Below are positions 1 through 8,178 of a stretch of 49,844 bases of DNA, in pieces. The stretch spans positions 1 to 49,844 of the forward strand of contig NZ_JAFJSY010000073.1 in assembly GCF_019857225.1 (NCBI RefSeq). The letters run 5' to 3'. Within the stretch, counting starts at the first letter, position 1. Each line of letters opens with the position of its first letter. The translations under genes and the position numbers were made by a program. Source of the DNA: Streptomyces plumbidurans. GTDB lineage: Bacteria; Actinomycetota; Actinomycetes; Streptomycetales; Streptomycetaceae. The notes beneath the pieces were generated by a model. That model saw only the letters and a program-made list of their open reading frames with translations, was not told the DNA's origin and did no database searches.

Positions 1-1044
1 GGCGCGCAGCGGCAGCACGGGGTCGCGCTCGGGGCGGGCGGCACGGGCGAGCACGGCCTCGCCCTCCTGCTCGACCACGCCCTCGGCGAGCGGCGAGCGC
101 TCGGCGACCGGCTTCCCGCCGCCCAACATGGCGCGCAGCCGCGGCCGCACGGCCCGCGCCTTGAGCACCCGCCCCACCTCGCGCCAGGTGACATCGCTGG
201 CGTACGCGATGACGCGTGCCGCCTCGTACACCTCCCGCAGCAGGGTGTCGGCGTCGAGCAGGCCGAGCTCGGCGGCGACCTGGTCCTGCTCCTGGAGGGC
301 GAGCCGGTCGGTGGCGCGGCCCGTCGCCAGATGCAGCGCGTCGCGTACGTCGAGCAGCCGGCGCCGGGCCTCGGTCAGGCCCTCGCGGGGGGCGTCGGCC
401 AGCCAGGAGGCGGCGACGGCGCGCAGGATGGTGGCGTCCCGCAGCCCGCCGCGGGCCTCCTTGAGGTCCGGCTCCAGCAGGTACTGCAGCTCGCCCTGGC
501 GCTCGGCGCGCTCGGCGCCCAGCTCCTTCAGCTCGGGCAGCCGTTTGGGTGCCTGGTTGCGCCAGTCGGCGAGCACCGCGGTGCGCAGCGCGGCGGTGAG
601 GCCGCGGTCGCCCGCGATGTGCCGGGCGTCGAGCAGGCCGAGCTGGACCTTGAGGTCCTCGCCGGCCGTTCTGCGGGCCTCGGCGGGGGTGCGGACCGAG
701 TGGTCGAGGGCGAGGCCGAGGTCCCAGACGGGGTACCAGATGCGGTCGGCCAGCGCGGCGACCGTCTTGGTGTCGCCGCCGTCGTGCAGCAGGAGCAGGT
801 CCAGGTCGCTGCGCGGGGAGAGCTCACCGCGGCCGTAGCCGCCGACGGCGACCAGGGAGACGCCCCGCGATCCCTCGGCGCCCGCGTCGAAGAGCCCCGA
901 GAGCCAGTCGTCCGTGAGCCGGGACAGGGCCTCACGGCGCGGCGGCCCGGACTGCTTCCCCTCGGTGAGGAGATGCAGCCGGGCCGCCGCGTAGCCGCTG
1001 GGTCCCGAGTCCTCTGCTTCCTTGCGCACGTCCGTACCCGTCAC
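1..1044 (-). CDS. glnD: PII uridylyl/adenylyltransferase GlnD (partial, C-terminal part outside the window)
   Basis: This is the N-terminal part of the bifunctional nucleotidyltransferase that modifies the PII protein in response to nitrogen status. The frame begins with GTG at 1044 (VTGTDVRKEAEDSG) and stays open to the left edge. The nucleotidyltransferase core is visible as GGYGRGELSPRSDLDLLLL, with the G-G/G-E-L and D-L-D metal-binding residues, followed by a GlnE/GlnD helical segment (GGLRDATILRAV). The HD and ACT domains must lie beyond base 1. It starts 24 bp after glnK, so amtB-glnK-glnD is one operon. In Streptomyces this enzyme is known to adenylylate GlnK rather than uridylylate it. 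The identification is firm; only the 3' end is missing. Confidence 0.95.
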   Translation of the reverse strand, partial: MTGTDVRKEAEDSGPSGYAAARLHLLTEGKQSGPPRREALSRLTDDWLSGLFDAGAEGSRGVSLVAVGGYGRGELSPRSDLDLLLLHDGGDTKTVAALADRIWYPVWDLGLALDHSVRTPAEARRTAGEDLKVQLGLLDARHIAGDRGLTAALRTAVLADWRNQAPKRLPELKELGAERAERQGELQYLLEPDLKEARGGLRDATILRAVAASWLADAPREGLTEARRRLLDVRDALHLATGRATDRLALQEQDQVAAELGLLDADTLLREVYEAARVIAYASDVTWREVGRVLKARAVRPRLRAMLGGGKPVAERSPLAEGVVEQEGEAVLARAARPERDPVLPLRA

Positions 1045-1068
1045 CCAGCGACTCCTGTTCTTCCTCGG

Positions 1069-1407
1069 TCAGAGCGCGTCCGGGCCGCGCTCGCCGGTCC
1101 GGACCCGGACGGCCGTCTCCACCGGGAGCGACCAGACCTTGCCGTCACCGATCTTGCCGGTCCGGGCCGCCTTGACGATGACGTCGATCAACTGCTCGGC
1201 GTCGTCGTCCTCGGCGAGGACCTCGATACGGATCTTGGGCACCAGGTCGACGGTGTACTCGGCACCGCGGTAGACCTCGGTGTGGCCCCGCTGACGACCG
1301 TAACCGCTCGCCTCGGTGACCGTCAGGCCGTGGACTCCGAAGGCCTGCAGGGCCTCCTTGATCTCGTCGAGCCGGTGCGGCTTGACGACGGCGGTGATGA
1401 GCTTCAT
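1069..1407 (-). CDS. glnK: Nitrogen regulatory PII protein GlnK/GlnB
   Basis: A 112-residue trimeric PII signal protein that senses ATP/ADP and 2-oxoglutarate and docks on the ammonium channel. It matches the family end to end: MKLITAVVKPHRLDEIKEAL at the start, the T-loop YRGAEYTVDLVPK carrying the modifiable Tyr51 equivalent, and the nucleotide-binding TGKIGDGKVW segment. The ATG at 1407 overlaps the amtB stop as ATGA, so translation is probably coupled to amtB, the classic amtB-glnK pairing. Linkage to amtB favours the name glnK over glnB. Its modifier, glnD, is the next gene. Confidence 0.97.
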   Translation of the reverse strand: MKLITAVVKPHRLDEIKEALQAFGVHGLTVTEASGYGRQRGHTEVYRGAEYTVDLVPKIRIEVLAEDDDAEQLIDVIVKAARTGKIGDGKVWSLPVETAVRVRTGERGPDAL

Positions 1408-2738
1408 GCGTCCACCTTCTTGCTCTGGGCGGCTGCTGCACCGGCGGGCACGGTGCTGCGGGCGGCGCCGCCGCCCGCGCCGCTGAAGTCGTACGCGGTC
1501 TCGGCGTGTTCGGCCTGGTCGATGCCGGAGATCTCCTCGTCCTCGCTGACCCGCATCCCGATGGTCCGGTCGAGCAGGAAGGCGAGGATCGCGGAGGCGA
1601 TCAGGGAGTAGGCGAGGACGGCGAAGACACCGGCGCACTGCTTCCAGAACTGGTCCAGGCCGCCGCCGTAGAACAGGCCCTTCACATCGGACTGGCCCTT
1701 GCCGCTGGCGAAGAAGCCGATCAGCAGGGAGCCGAGGATGCCGCCGACCATGTGGACGCCGACGACGTCGAGGGAGTCGTCGTAGCCGAACCGGTACTTC
1801 AGGCCGACGGCCGCGGCGCAGCCGACACCGGCGATGGCACCGACCGCCATCGCGCCCAGCGGGGAGACCGCGCCGCCGGACGGGGTGATGGCGACCAGGC
1901 CCGCTACGGCGCCGGAGGCGGCGCCCAGCGTGGTGAACGCGCCGTGGCGGATCTTCTCGTAGGCGAGCCAGGCGCACATGGCGGCGGCGGTGGCGATCTG
2001 GGTGTTGACGAACATCAGCGGGCCGACGCCGTCGTCGTTGCCGAGCCAGGAGCCGGCGTTGAAGCCGAACCAGCCGAACCACAGCAGACCGGCGCCGAGC
2101 ATCACCAGCGGCAGGCTGTGCGGGCGCATCGGGTCCTTCTTGAAGCCGACGCGCTTGCCGATGACCAGGATCACGCCGAGCGCCGCGGCACCCGCGTTGA
2201 TGTGGACGGCCGTACCGCCGGCGAAGTCGATCACGCCCAGTTCGTAGGCCCAGCCGCCGGTGCCCCAGACCCAGTGGGCGACCGGGAAGTACACGACCGT
2301 GGCCCACAGGATGAGGAACAGCGTCCAGGCCGTGAACTTGACGCGGTCCGCGATGGCGCCGCTTATCAGCGCGGGCGTGATGATCGCGAACATCATCTGG
2401 AAGACGGCGAACACGAAGACCGGGATCGTGTAGCCGGACCAGATGTCCATCTTGTCGATGCCGGCCCAGCCGACGTAGTCGCCGGTCCAGCCGATCAGCG
2501 AGCCGTGGTCCGTACCGAATGCCATGGAGAAGCCGTACAGCACCCACAGGATGGTGATGACGCCCATGCTGATGAAGCTCATCATCAGCATGTTGAGGGT
2601 GCTCTTGACCCGGACCATGCCTCCGTAGAAGAAGGCGAGGCCGGGGGTCATGATCAGCACCAGAGCGGAAGCAATGAGCATGAAGCCTGTGTTGGCGGCA
2701 GACAGCTTGTCTGCGGCAAGCGTGATGGCTGGTGCCAT
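1404..2738 (-). CDS. amtB: Ammonium transporter AmtB
   Basis: A 444-residue Amt/Rh-family channel that takes ammonium across the cytoplasmic membrane. About eleven hydrophobic segments run through the protein. Family motifs are clear, including FFYGGMVRVKS, GGTAVHINAGAAALG with the first pore His, and GVHMVGGILGSLLIG with the second pore region. The C-terminal tail (SEDEEISGIDQAEHAETAYDF) is the segment that normally contacts PII, followed by a Gly/Ala-rich extension. The ATG at 2738 follows GAGGAGACGCCG, a strong ribosome-binding site. It is first in the amtB-glnK-glnD operon and lies downstream of a probable GlnR operator. Confidence 0.97.
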   Translation of the reverse strand: MAPAITLAADKLSAANTGFMLIASALVLIMTPGLAFFYGGMVRVKSTLNMLMMSFISMGVITILWVLYGFSMAFGTDHGSLIGWTGDYVGWAGIDKMDIWSGYTIPVFVFAVFQMMFAIITPALISGAIADRVKFTAWTLFLILWATVVYFPVAHWVWGTGGWAYELGVIDFAGGTAVHINAGAAALGVILVIGKRVGFKKDPMRPHSLPLVMLGAGLLWFGWFGFNAGSWLGNDDGVGPLMFVNTQIATAAAMCAWLAYEKIRHGAFTTLGAASGAVAGLVAITPSGGAVSPLGAMAVGAIAGVGCAAAVGLKYRFGYDDSLDVVGVHMVGGILGSLLIGFFASGKGQSDVKGLFYGGGLDQFWKQCAGVFAVLAYSLIASAILAFLLDRTIGMRVSEDEEISGIDQAEHAETAYDFSGAGGGAARSTVPAGAAAAQSKKVDA

Positions 2739-2857
2739 CGGCGTCTCCTCGTCGTTGGTACGGCCCCGTGCGGGCGAAGCCTGAAGCGGGCATGAGGGGT
2801 GGGCCGGTTATGCGCCATGAGATTGGCGCAGCACGGTTTCGGTGGAAGCCCCTCGTT

Positions 2858-2893
2858 GTTTCGCCGCCGTGACGAAGGCGCTGTGTGTGTTAC
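2858..2893 (-). promoter_or_regulatory. Probable GlnR operator upstream of amtB
   Basis: On the minus strand, GTCACGGCGGCGAAAC (2873 to 2858) fits the gTnAC-N6-GaAAC half of a Streptomyces GlnR box. A weaker GTAACACACACAGCGC (2893 to 2878) lies just upstream. GlnR activates amtB-glnK-glnD in S. coelicolor, so position and motif agree. The spacing between the two halves is 15 rather than the canonical 17 bases, so the upstream half is less certain. The rest of 2739-3052 holds the amtB leader and the nsdA 3' flank; no gene is seen there. Confidence 0.55.
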
Positions 2894-3052
2894 GCCTCGA
2901 TGAACTGCCGGATGCCGGACAGGTAGATCGTTATCCTGGCGCAACCTTCGAAGAAGGAAAGGAACCGGCCGCGGACGGCCTTCCGATGACCTGGCATGGG
3001 GGAGCCGAGTCGGGCAGTTCGGGAGGGCCGGCCGCGGCCGGGGTCTTGGGGT

Positions 3053-4537
3053 TCAGACCGCCTCGGCGGTCTCCGGGAGTTCGATCGCGAGCTTCTCGGT
3101 GAGGTCCACGACCTCGGCCAGCCCGCCGAAGTCCCGTACGGCGGTGTCGACGGTCTTTCGGATACGGGTGTTGACCCGCTCGGAGCGGACCTTCTTGGCG
3201 ATGTGCATCGCCCGCTCGGCCAGCACCGCGCTCTGTTCGGGCTCGCGCTGCAGCAGGTGCACGGTGGCCAGGCCGATCAGGTTCAGTGCGTACGAACGCT
3301 GGTGCTCGGTGTCCTTGGAGAACAGCTCGACGGCCCGCTGCATCACGGGGTCGGCCAGCGAGGCGTAGGTCGGGCTGCGGCCGGCGACATAGGCGAGGTC
3401 GCGGTAGGAGTGGCTGTTCTCGCCGTGCAGTTCGGCCTCGGAGAAGAAGCGGATCCAGTCGGGGTCCGGCTCGTCCCACTCGTCGACGTCGGCGAAGGTG
3501 TCCTCGGCCATCCGCACCGCGCGCTTGCACTTGCCGGGCTGGCCCATGTTGGCGTAGGCGCGGGCCTCCATCGCATACAGCATCGACTGGGTGCGCGGGC
3601 TCGCGCAGTCCCGGCTGCCGTACTGCGCGAGGTGGATCAGCTCCAGGGCGTCCTCGGGCCGGCCGAGGTGGATCATCTGGCGGCTCATGCTGGACAGGAC
3701 GTACGAACCGAGCGGCTTGTCGCCGGCCTCCTTGGCGGCGTGCAGGGCGAGGACGAAGTACTTCTGGGCAGTGGGCTGGAGCCCCACGTCGTACGACATC
3801 CAGCCGGCGAGCTCGGCCAGTTCGGCGGCGACCTTGAACAGCTTTCTGGTGGTCTCCTCGGGCTGGGGCTCCTGGAGGAGGTCGGTCACCTCGTGCAGCT
3901 GGCCGACGACCGCCTTGCGGCGCAGGCCGCCGCCGCACTGGGCGTCCCACTGGCGGAACATGACCGTCGTCGACTCCAGGAGGTCCAGCTCGGGCCGGGA
4001 GAGCCGGCCGGGGCGGCGGGACGCGGCCGACGGCTCGGGCTGGGGCTGTGCCGCCTGGGAGGAGGGCACCAGCCAGCGCTGCATGGGCTCGATGAGGGAC
4101 GGGCCCGCGGACAGGACCAGCGAGGTCCCGAGGAAGCCGCGCCGCGCCAGCATCAGGTCGCTGCGCGAGAACTCGCTCAGCAGCGCCACCGTCTGCGGGC
4201 CCGTCCAGGGCAGGTCGACGCCGGTCGCGGAGGGTGACTGGCGTGCGGTGCGCAAACCGAGGTCGTCGACGGAGACCACACAGCCGAAGCGCTCGGAGAA
4301 CAGCTCGGAGAGGATCTTGGGGATGGGCTCGCGGGGGTTCTCGCCGTCCAGCCAGCGGCGCACCCGGGAGGTGTCCGTGGAGATGTGGTTGGCCCCCAAC
4401 TGGCGGGCCCTGCGGTTGACTTGACGGGCCAGCTCGCCCTTCGACCAGCCGCTGCGGACGAACCACGAGGTGAGCAGCTCATTGGGGCGCTTGTCCGTGC
4501 ACGTCGCGGTCGTCCCGCTTCCGTCGCTGCCGCTCAC
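3053..4537 (-). CDS. nsdA: NsdA, TPR-type negative regulator of sporulation and antibiotic production
   Basis: This 494-residue protein matches NsdA, known in S. coelicolor as a repressor of actinorhodin, CDA and methylenomycin production and of sporulation. The N-terminus has a helix-turn-helix-like segment (TSWFVRSGWSKGELARQVN ... DTSRVRRWLDGENPREP). The C-terminal two-thirds is helical and TPR-like (LGSYVLSSMSRQMIHLGRPE ... YALNLIGLATVHLLQREPE). GTG at 4537 (VSGSDGSG) is preferred because GGGGG lies about nine bases upstream; a TTG at 4582 would add 15 residues. It follows amtB in the same direction but has a 314-bp gap with its own flank. Its target DNA cannot be read from here. Confidence 0.9.
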   Translation of the reverse strand: MSGSDGSGTTATCTDKRPNELLTSWFVRSGWSKGELARQVNRRARQLGANHISTDTSRVRRWLDGENPREPIPKILSELFSERFGCVVSVDDLGLRTARQSPSATGVDLPWTGPQTVALLSEFSRSDLMLARRGFLGTSLVLSAGPSLIEPMQRWLVPSSQAAQPQPEPSAASRRPGRLSRPELDLLESTTVMFRQWDAQCGGGLRRKAVVGQLHEVTDLLQEPQPEETTRKLFKVAAELAELAGWMSYDVGLQPTAQKYFVLALHAAKEAGDKPLGSYVLSSMSRQMIHLGRPEDALELIHLAQYGSRDCASPRTQSMLYAMEARAYANMGQPGKCKRAVRMAEDTFADVDEWDEPDPDWIRFFSEAELHGENSHSYRDLAYVAGRSPTYASLADPVMQRAVELFSKDTEHQRSYALNLIGLATVHLLQREPEQSAVLAERAMHIAKKVRSERVNTRIRKTVDTAVRDFGGLAEVVDLTEKLAIELPETAEAV

Positions 4538-4984
4538 TGGAACGCCCCCATCCCTGAGACCACTTGTCGCCGAGTGCGCCAAGCCCTATCAGAATGCCGG
4601 TAAATACGGTCCTCCGTCCGCCAGTTCTCACCCTTCGAACGGGATACCGACTTGCCCCCGGCATACCCACGAGTGCATGTGCCCCCAGGACTCGTGCACT
4701 CAAAGTAATCCTACGATCACCCGTCCAGCCATGGCGATCCCGGAAACGCCACCATTCGCCACCCCTTCGAATGAACTCACGGTGGCCTCCACGCGATTCA
4801 CTTGACATAGACCGATCGGGAGTAGGCGGAGCGATGCACACAGGGGCGCGCGCCGTCGAGTTCACCACCCGGGGCACCTCCGGCGCCGCCCGGGACAGGC
4901 GGAGGGGATGGCTCCGCGGACACACAGGGTCACGATCCGCATCCGCGTCGTAACCACCGACGCGTCGGACCCGTTGGAGGGGGT
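4538..4984. other. Intergenic region between divergent nsdA and the prim-pol-like gene
   Basis: About 450 bases without a convincing gene. It must hold the nsdA promoter (minus) and the promoter of the gene at 4985 (plus). A TTGACA at 4802-4807 on the plus strand is the best -35-like hexamer, but no good -10 follows at standard spacing. GGAGGGGGT just before 4985 is the ribosome-binding site of the next gene. The stretch around 4580-4800 is noticeably less GC-rich than the flanking genes. Confidence 0.5.
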
Positions 4985-5641
4985 ATGGGCTTCACGATCG
5001 GCGGCATCCGCGAGATCCGCTCCGGCTCGCGTCGGCGCGGCCGCTCCTCGGAGTGCACCGCCGTCGCCGAGTTCACCGGGCTCTGGGGCTGGGACGTCGT
5101 AGCAGGCGCACGGGCCGCGCAAGGAGCCTGTTCGTGCGGCCGGGTGGACTGCGGCGAACCGGGGGCGCATCCGCTGGAGTTCGCGCCCAGGGTCGGGGCG
5201 GGCGCCACGCTCGACGAGGTGGTCAGGACGTGGAGCGGGTGCCCCGGCGCCTCGATCATGCTCGCCGTCGGCCGCACCTTCGACGTCATCGACGTGGCCG
5301 GGCCCACCGGCCGCCGGGCGCTGGTCCGCCTGGAGCGCATGGGGCTGCCGCTCGGCCCGGTCAGCGCGATCCCCGAGGGCCGCGTCCAGTTCTTCGTCGC
5401 CCCCGGCGCCGCCGCCGAACTGCCCGAGCTGCTCTACCGCATGGGCTGGGACGACCCGGACGCACTCGACCTGCGCGGCCTCGGCCCCGGCGCGTACATC
5501 ACGGCCCCGCCGTCCGACCGGGGCGGCCTCGGCCCGGCCCGCTGGCTGCGCCCGCCCGCCCTCGACTCGGCCTCGAAGCCACCGGCGGCCCGGCTGCTGC
5601 TGGGGACACTGGCCTACGTCGCCCATCGGTCACGGCCGTAG
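4985..5641 (+). CDS. Bifunctional DNA primase/polymerase (prim-pol) N-terminal domain protein, probably degenerate
   Basis: A 218-residue protein resembling the N-terminal AEP prim-pol domain found in actinobacterial helicase/primase fusions. The typical opening is present: a GWDVVAG segment followed by the Cys cluster ACSCGRVDCGEPGAHPLEF. FDVIDV near residue 100 corresponds to the acidic catalytic motif I. The expected second motif, a Gly-Gly-x-His, is not seen; GRVQFFV occupies its place and no helicase domain follows. It is therefore probably not an active polymerase. It starts after a very strong GGAGGGGGT site and converges on ftsY. Conserved at this locus in streptomycetes as far as I remember; function unknown. 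Confidence 0.75.
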   Translation: MGFTIGGIREIRSGSRRRGRSSECTAVAEFTGLWGWDVVAGARAAQGACSCGRVDCGEPGAHPLEFAPRVGAGATLDEVVRTWSGCPGASIMLAVGRTFDVIDVAGPTGRRALVRLERMGLPLGPVSAIPEGRVQFFVAPGAAAELPELLYRMGWDDPDALDLRGLGPGAYITAPPSDRGGLGPARWLRPPALDSASKPPAARLLLGTLAYVAHRSRP

Positions 5642-5665
5642 ACCCGCGCCGCAGCCGCGCACAGC

Positions 5666-5706
5666 GAAGCGCCCGCTCCCAACTGCACCTTGGAGGCGGG
5701 CGCTTC
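5666..5706. terminator. Bidirectional hairpin between the prim-pol-like gene and ftsY
   Basis: GAAGCGCCCGC (5666-5676) pairs perfectly with GCGGGCGCTTC (5696-5706), and the inner TCCCA/TGGA bases can extend the stem. It sits in the 96-bp gap between two convergent stop codons and can serve both strands. Confidence 0.8.
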
Positions 5707-5737
5707 TTCGAGCACGTACCAGGACCGGGGGTCGGCC

Positions 5738-6940
5738 CTACTCTCCGATAAGGGCGTCAACGAACGCCTCCGGCTCGAACGGCGCCAGATCGTCCGCGCC
5801 CTCCCCGAGGCCGACCAGCTTGACCGGCACGCCCAGTTCCCGCTGGACCGCGACCACGATGCCGCCCTTGGCCGTGCCGTCCAGCTTGGTGAGCACGATG
5901 CCGGTGATGTCGACGACCTCGGCGAACACCCGCGCCTGCACCAGGCCGTTCTGCCCGGTCGTGGCGTCCAGGACGAGCAGGACCTCGTCCAGCGGGGCGT
6001 GCTTCTCGACGACGCGCTTGACCTTGCCGAGCTCGTCCATCAGCCCGGTCTTGGTGTGCAGGCGTCCGGCGGTGTCGATGAGGACGACGTCGGTGCCCAT
6101 CTCCTTGCCCTCCTTCACCGCGTCGAAGGCGACGGAGGCGGGGTCGCCGCCCTCGGGCCCGCGCACGGTGTAGGCGCCCACGCGCTCGCCCCAGGTCTGC
6201 AGCTGGTCGGCGGCGGCGGCACGGAAGGTGTCGGCGGCGCCCAGGACGACGGTGCGGCCGTCGGCCACCAGGACACGGGCGAGCTTGCCGGTGGTGGTGG
6301 TCTTTCCGGTGCCGTTGACACCGACGACCATCACGATGCCGGGCTTGCTGGTCTCGGGCTCGGTCCTGACCGTGCGGTCGAGATCGGCGCCGACCAGCTT
6401 CAGCAGCTCCTCGCGCAGCAGGTTGCGCAGCTCGGCGGGGGTGCGGGTGCCGAGGACCTTGACGCGCTCGCGCAGGTTGTCGACCAGCTCCTGGGTGGGG
6501 GCCACCCCGACGTCGGCGGTGAGCAGCGTGTCCTCGATCTCCTCCCAGGTGTCGTCGTCCAGGTGCTCGCGCGACAGGAGCGTGAGCAGCCCCTTGCCCA
6601 GCGCGTTCTGGGAGCGGGAGAGGCGGGCACGGAGGCGTACGAGGCGGCCGGCGGCCGGCTCGGGGACCTCGATCTCGGGGACTTCGAGGGAGGGCGGCTC
6701 CTCGACGGTGACGGGCGCCGAGCCGTCCGGAAGATCCACCTCCTCTATCGTCCGGCGTGGTTCGTCGCGGGGCGTCTCGGCCTCGTCGCCGATGTGCGGC
6801 TCGGCGGGAGGGGTGGTGATGTCGGGCGCGGCGGGCGGGGGCGGGGGCAGCGGCTTCTTGCGCCGGGTGCCGATGACGAGCCCGCCGATCGCGCCGAGCA
6901 CGACCACGGCGATGACTACAGCAAGGATGACGGTTTCCAT
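5738..6940 (-). CDS. ftsY: Signal recognition particle receptor FtsY
   Basis: A 400-residue SRP receptor GTPase that docks ribosome-SRP complexes at the membrane. The start ATG at 6940 follows GGACGGG. Residues 2-24 form a hydrophobic membrane anchor (METVILAVVIAVVVLGAIGG), then comes a Pro/Glu-rich acidic linker, the N domain, and the SRP GTPase G domain with GVNGTGKTTTTGKLA (G1), DTFRAAAADQL, VLIDTAGRLHT (G3), TKLDGTAKGG (G4) and the terminal GEGADDLAPFEPE. The integral anchor is typical of actinobacterial FtsY. It is convergent with the prim-pol-like gene and divergent from the flavin oxidoreductase gene. Confidence 0.97.
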   Translation of the reverse strand: METVILAVVIAVVVLGAIGGLVIGTRRKKPLPPPPPAAPDITTPPAEPHIGDEAETPRDEPRRTIEEVDLPDGSAPVTVEEPPSLEVPEIEVPEPAAGRLVRLRARLSRSQNALGKGLLTLLSREHLDDDTWEEIEDTLLTADVGVAPTQELVDNLRERVKVLGTRTPAELRNLLREELLKLVGADLDRTVRTEPETSKPGIVMVVGVNGTGKTTTTGKLARVLVADGRTVVLGAADTFRAAAADQLQTWGERVGAYTVRGPEGGDPASVAFDAVKEGKEMGTDVVLIDTAGRLHTKTGLMDELGKVKRVVEKHAPLDEVLLVLDATTGQNGLVQARVFAEVVDITGIVLTKLDGTAKGGIVVAVQRELGVPVKLVGLGEGADDLAPFEPEAFVDALIGE

Positions 6941-7045
6941 AACCCGTCCAGTATCAGTCATGGAGTCCGGCGACACCCCTCTGGATGTCTGACACTCCGT
7001 CAGCTAACGTCCCCCTCCACACCCGCCCGGTGGAGGGGAGCCCCC

Positions 7046-8017
7046 ATGCCCGTCTCGGTCGTCCGCTTCAACCTCGTCGAACCCGACGCCACCCCCGCCT
7101 CCCTCGGCGCCCGCTACCGGGCGGCCCTGGAGATGGCGGCCTACGCCGATGAGCACGGCATCACCACCGTGCAGACCGAGGAGCACCACGGAGTCGCCAA
7201 CAACTGGCTGCCCTCACCCTTCGCCTTCGCGGGCGCCGTCTTCGGCGCGACCAGCCAGGTCGCGGTGACCGTCTCGGCGGTGATCGGCCCGCTGCACGAC
7301 CCGCTGCGGCTGGCCGAGGAGATCGCCGTGCTGGACCTGCTCAGCGGCGGGCGGCTGGTGACGGTCGCGGGGATCGGGTACCGGCCCGAGGAGTACGAGA
7401 TCTTCGACGTGGAGTGGAAGCGGCGCGGGAAGCTGCAGGACGAGGTGCTGGAGACGCTGCTGAAGGCCTGGACGGGCGAGCCCTTCGAGTACCGGGGCCG
7501 CACGGTCCGCATCACCCCGCGCCCGCAGACCGAGCCGCATCCGCTGCTGCTGGTCGGCGGCTCCTCCAAGGCCGCCGCCCGCCGCGCCGCCCGCCTCGGC
7601 CTGCCCTTCTTCCCCAGCGCCCACCTGCCGGAGCTGGAGGCGTACTACAAGGAGCGGCTCGTCGAGTACGGCACCGAGGGCTGGACCATGATGCCGGGTG
7701 CCGAGACCCCGCTGCTGCACATCGCCGAGGACCCGGACCGCACCTGGGCCGAGCACGGCCGGCACTTCCTGCACGAGGCCCGCACCTACGCCTCCTGGCA
7801 GTCCGGCGACATCCGCTCCGCCGTGAAGTCGACCGCGACAACCGTGCCCGAACTACGCGCCGAGGGCATCTACCGCATCCTCACCCCCGACCAGTGCGTA
7901 CAGCAGGGCCTCGACAACCTCGTACTGCACCCCCTGGCCGGAGGAATGCCCCTCGACGAGGGCTGGCGCAGCCTGCGCTTGTTCGCGGAACAGGTACTCC
8001 CTCAACTGCCCGCCTGA
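7046..8017 (+). CDS. LLM-class flavin-dependent oxidoreductase
   Basis: A 323-residue TIM-barrel oxidoreductase of the luciferase-like family, using FMN or F420; the substrate is unknown. Family hallmarks include TEEHHGVANNWLPSPF near residue 45, GVGIGYRPEE-like VAGIGYRPEEYEIF, and PLLLVGGSSKAAARRAARLG, the phosphate-binding loop. The ATG at 7046 is preceded by GGAGGGG at 7033-7039. It is transcribed away from ftsY and ends just before two intergenic repeats. A cofC/fbiD gene for F420 synthesis lies elsewhere in the window, but nothing ties this enzyme to F420 specifically. Confidence 0.88.
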   Translation: MPVSVVRFNLVEPDATPASLGARYRAALEMAAYADEHGITTVQTEEHHGVANNWLPSPFAFAGAVFGATSQVAVTVSAVIGPLHDPLRLAEEIAVLDLLSGGRLVTVAGIGYRPEEYEIFDVEWKRRGKLQDEVLETLLKAWTGEPFEYRGRTVRITPRPQTEPHPLLLVGGSSKAAARRAARLGLPFFPSAHLPELEAYYKERLVEYGTEGWTMMPGAETPLLHIAEDPDRTWAEHGRHFLHEARTYASWQSGDIRSAVKSTATTVPELRAEGIYRILTPDQCVQQGLDNLVLHPLAGGMPLDEGWRSLRLFAEQVLPQLPA

Positions 8018-8021
8018 GCCA

Positions 8022-8063
8022 GCGCCCCAAAGGGGCGCGGGGAACGGCGCGACCAGCCACAAC
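8022..8063 (+). repeat. Streptomyces intergenic repeat, copy 1
   Basis: GCGCCCC-AAA-GGGGCGC forms a perfect 7-bp hairpin, followed by the conserved tail GGGAACGGCGCGACCAGCCA. The same core occurs at 8093-8131, inside smc, and in a variant before recG. This element class is scattered through Streptomyces genomes. Lying between two convergent stops, it may act as the terminator for the flavin oxidoreductase gene and glcP. Confidence 0.85.
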
Positions 8064-8092
8064 ACCGCCGCACACAACCACGGACCGCAGCA

Positions 8093-8131
8093 CCCCAAAG
8101 GGGCGCGGGGAACGGCGCGCCCAGCCACGAC
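8093..8131 (+). repeat. Streptomyces intergenic repeat, copy 2
   Basis: A second copy in the same orientation, with the CCCC-AAA-GGGG hairpin and the tail GGAACGGCGCGCCCAGCCAC. It lies about 70 bp after copy 1, forming a tandem pair in the 161-bp gap before glcP. Confidence 0.85.
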
Positions 8132-8178
8132 GCCGCTGCAGACGACCCACGACCACGAACGCGCCCCCTGCGGAGCAG

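Noticed and set aside
3028..3041. CCGGCCG/CGGCCGG palindrome as nsdA terminator
   Set aside because: It has no loop and no U-run and overlaps common GC-rich sequence; support is too weak to call.
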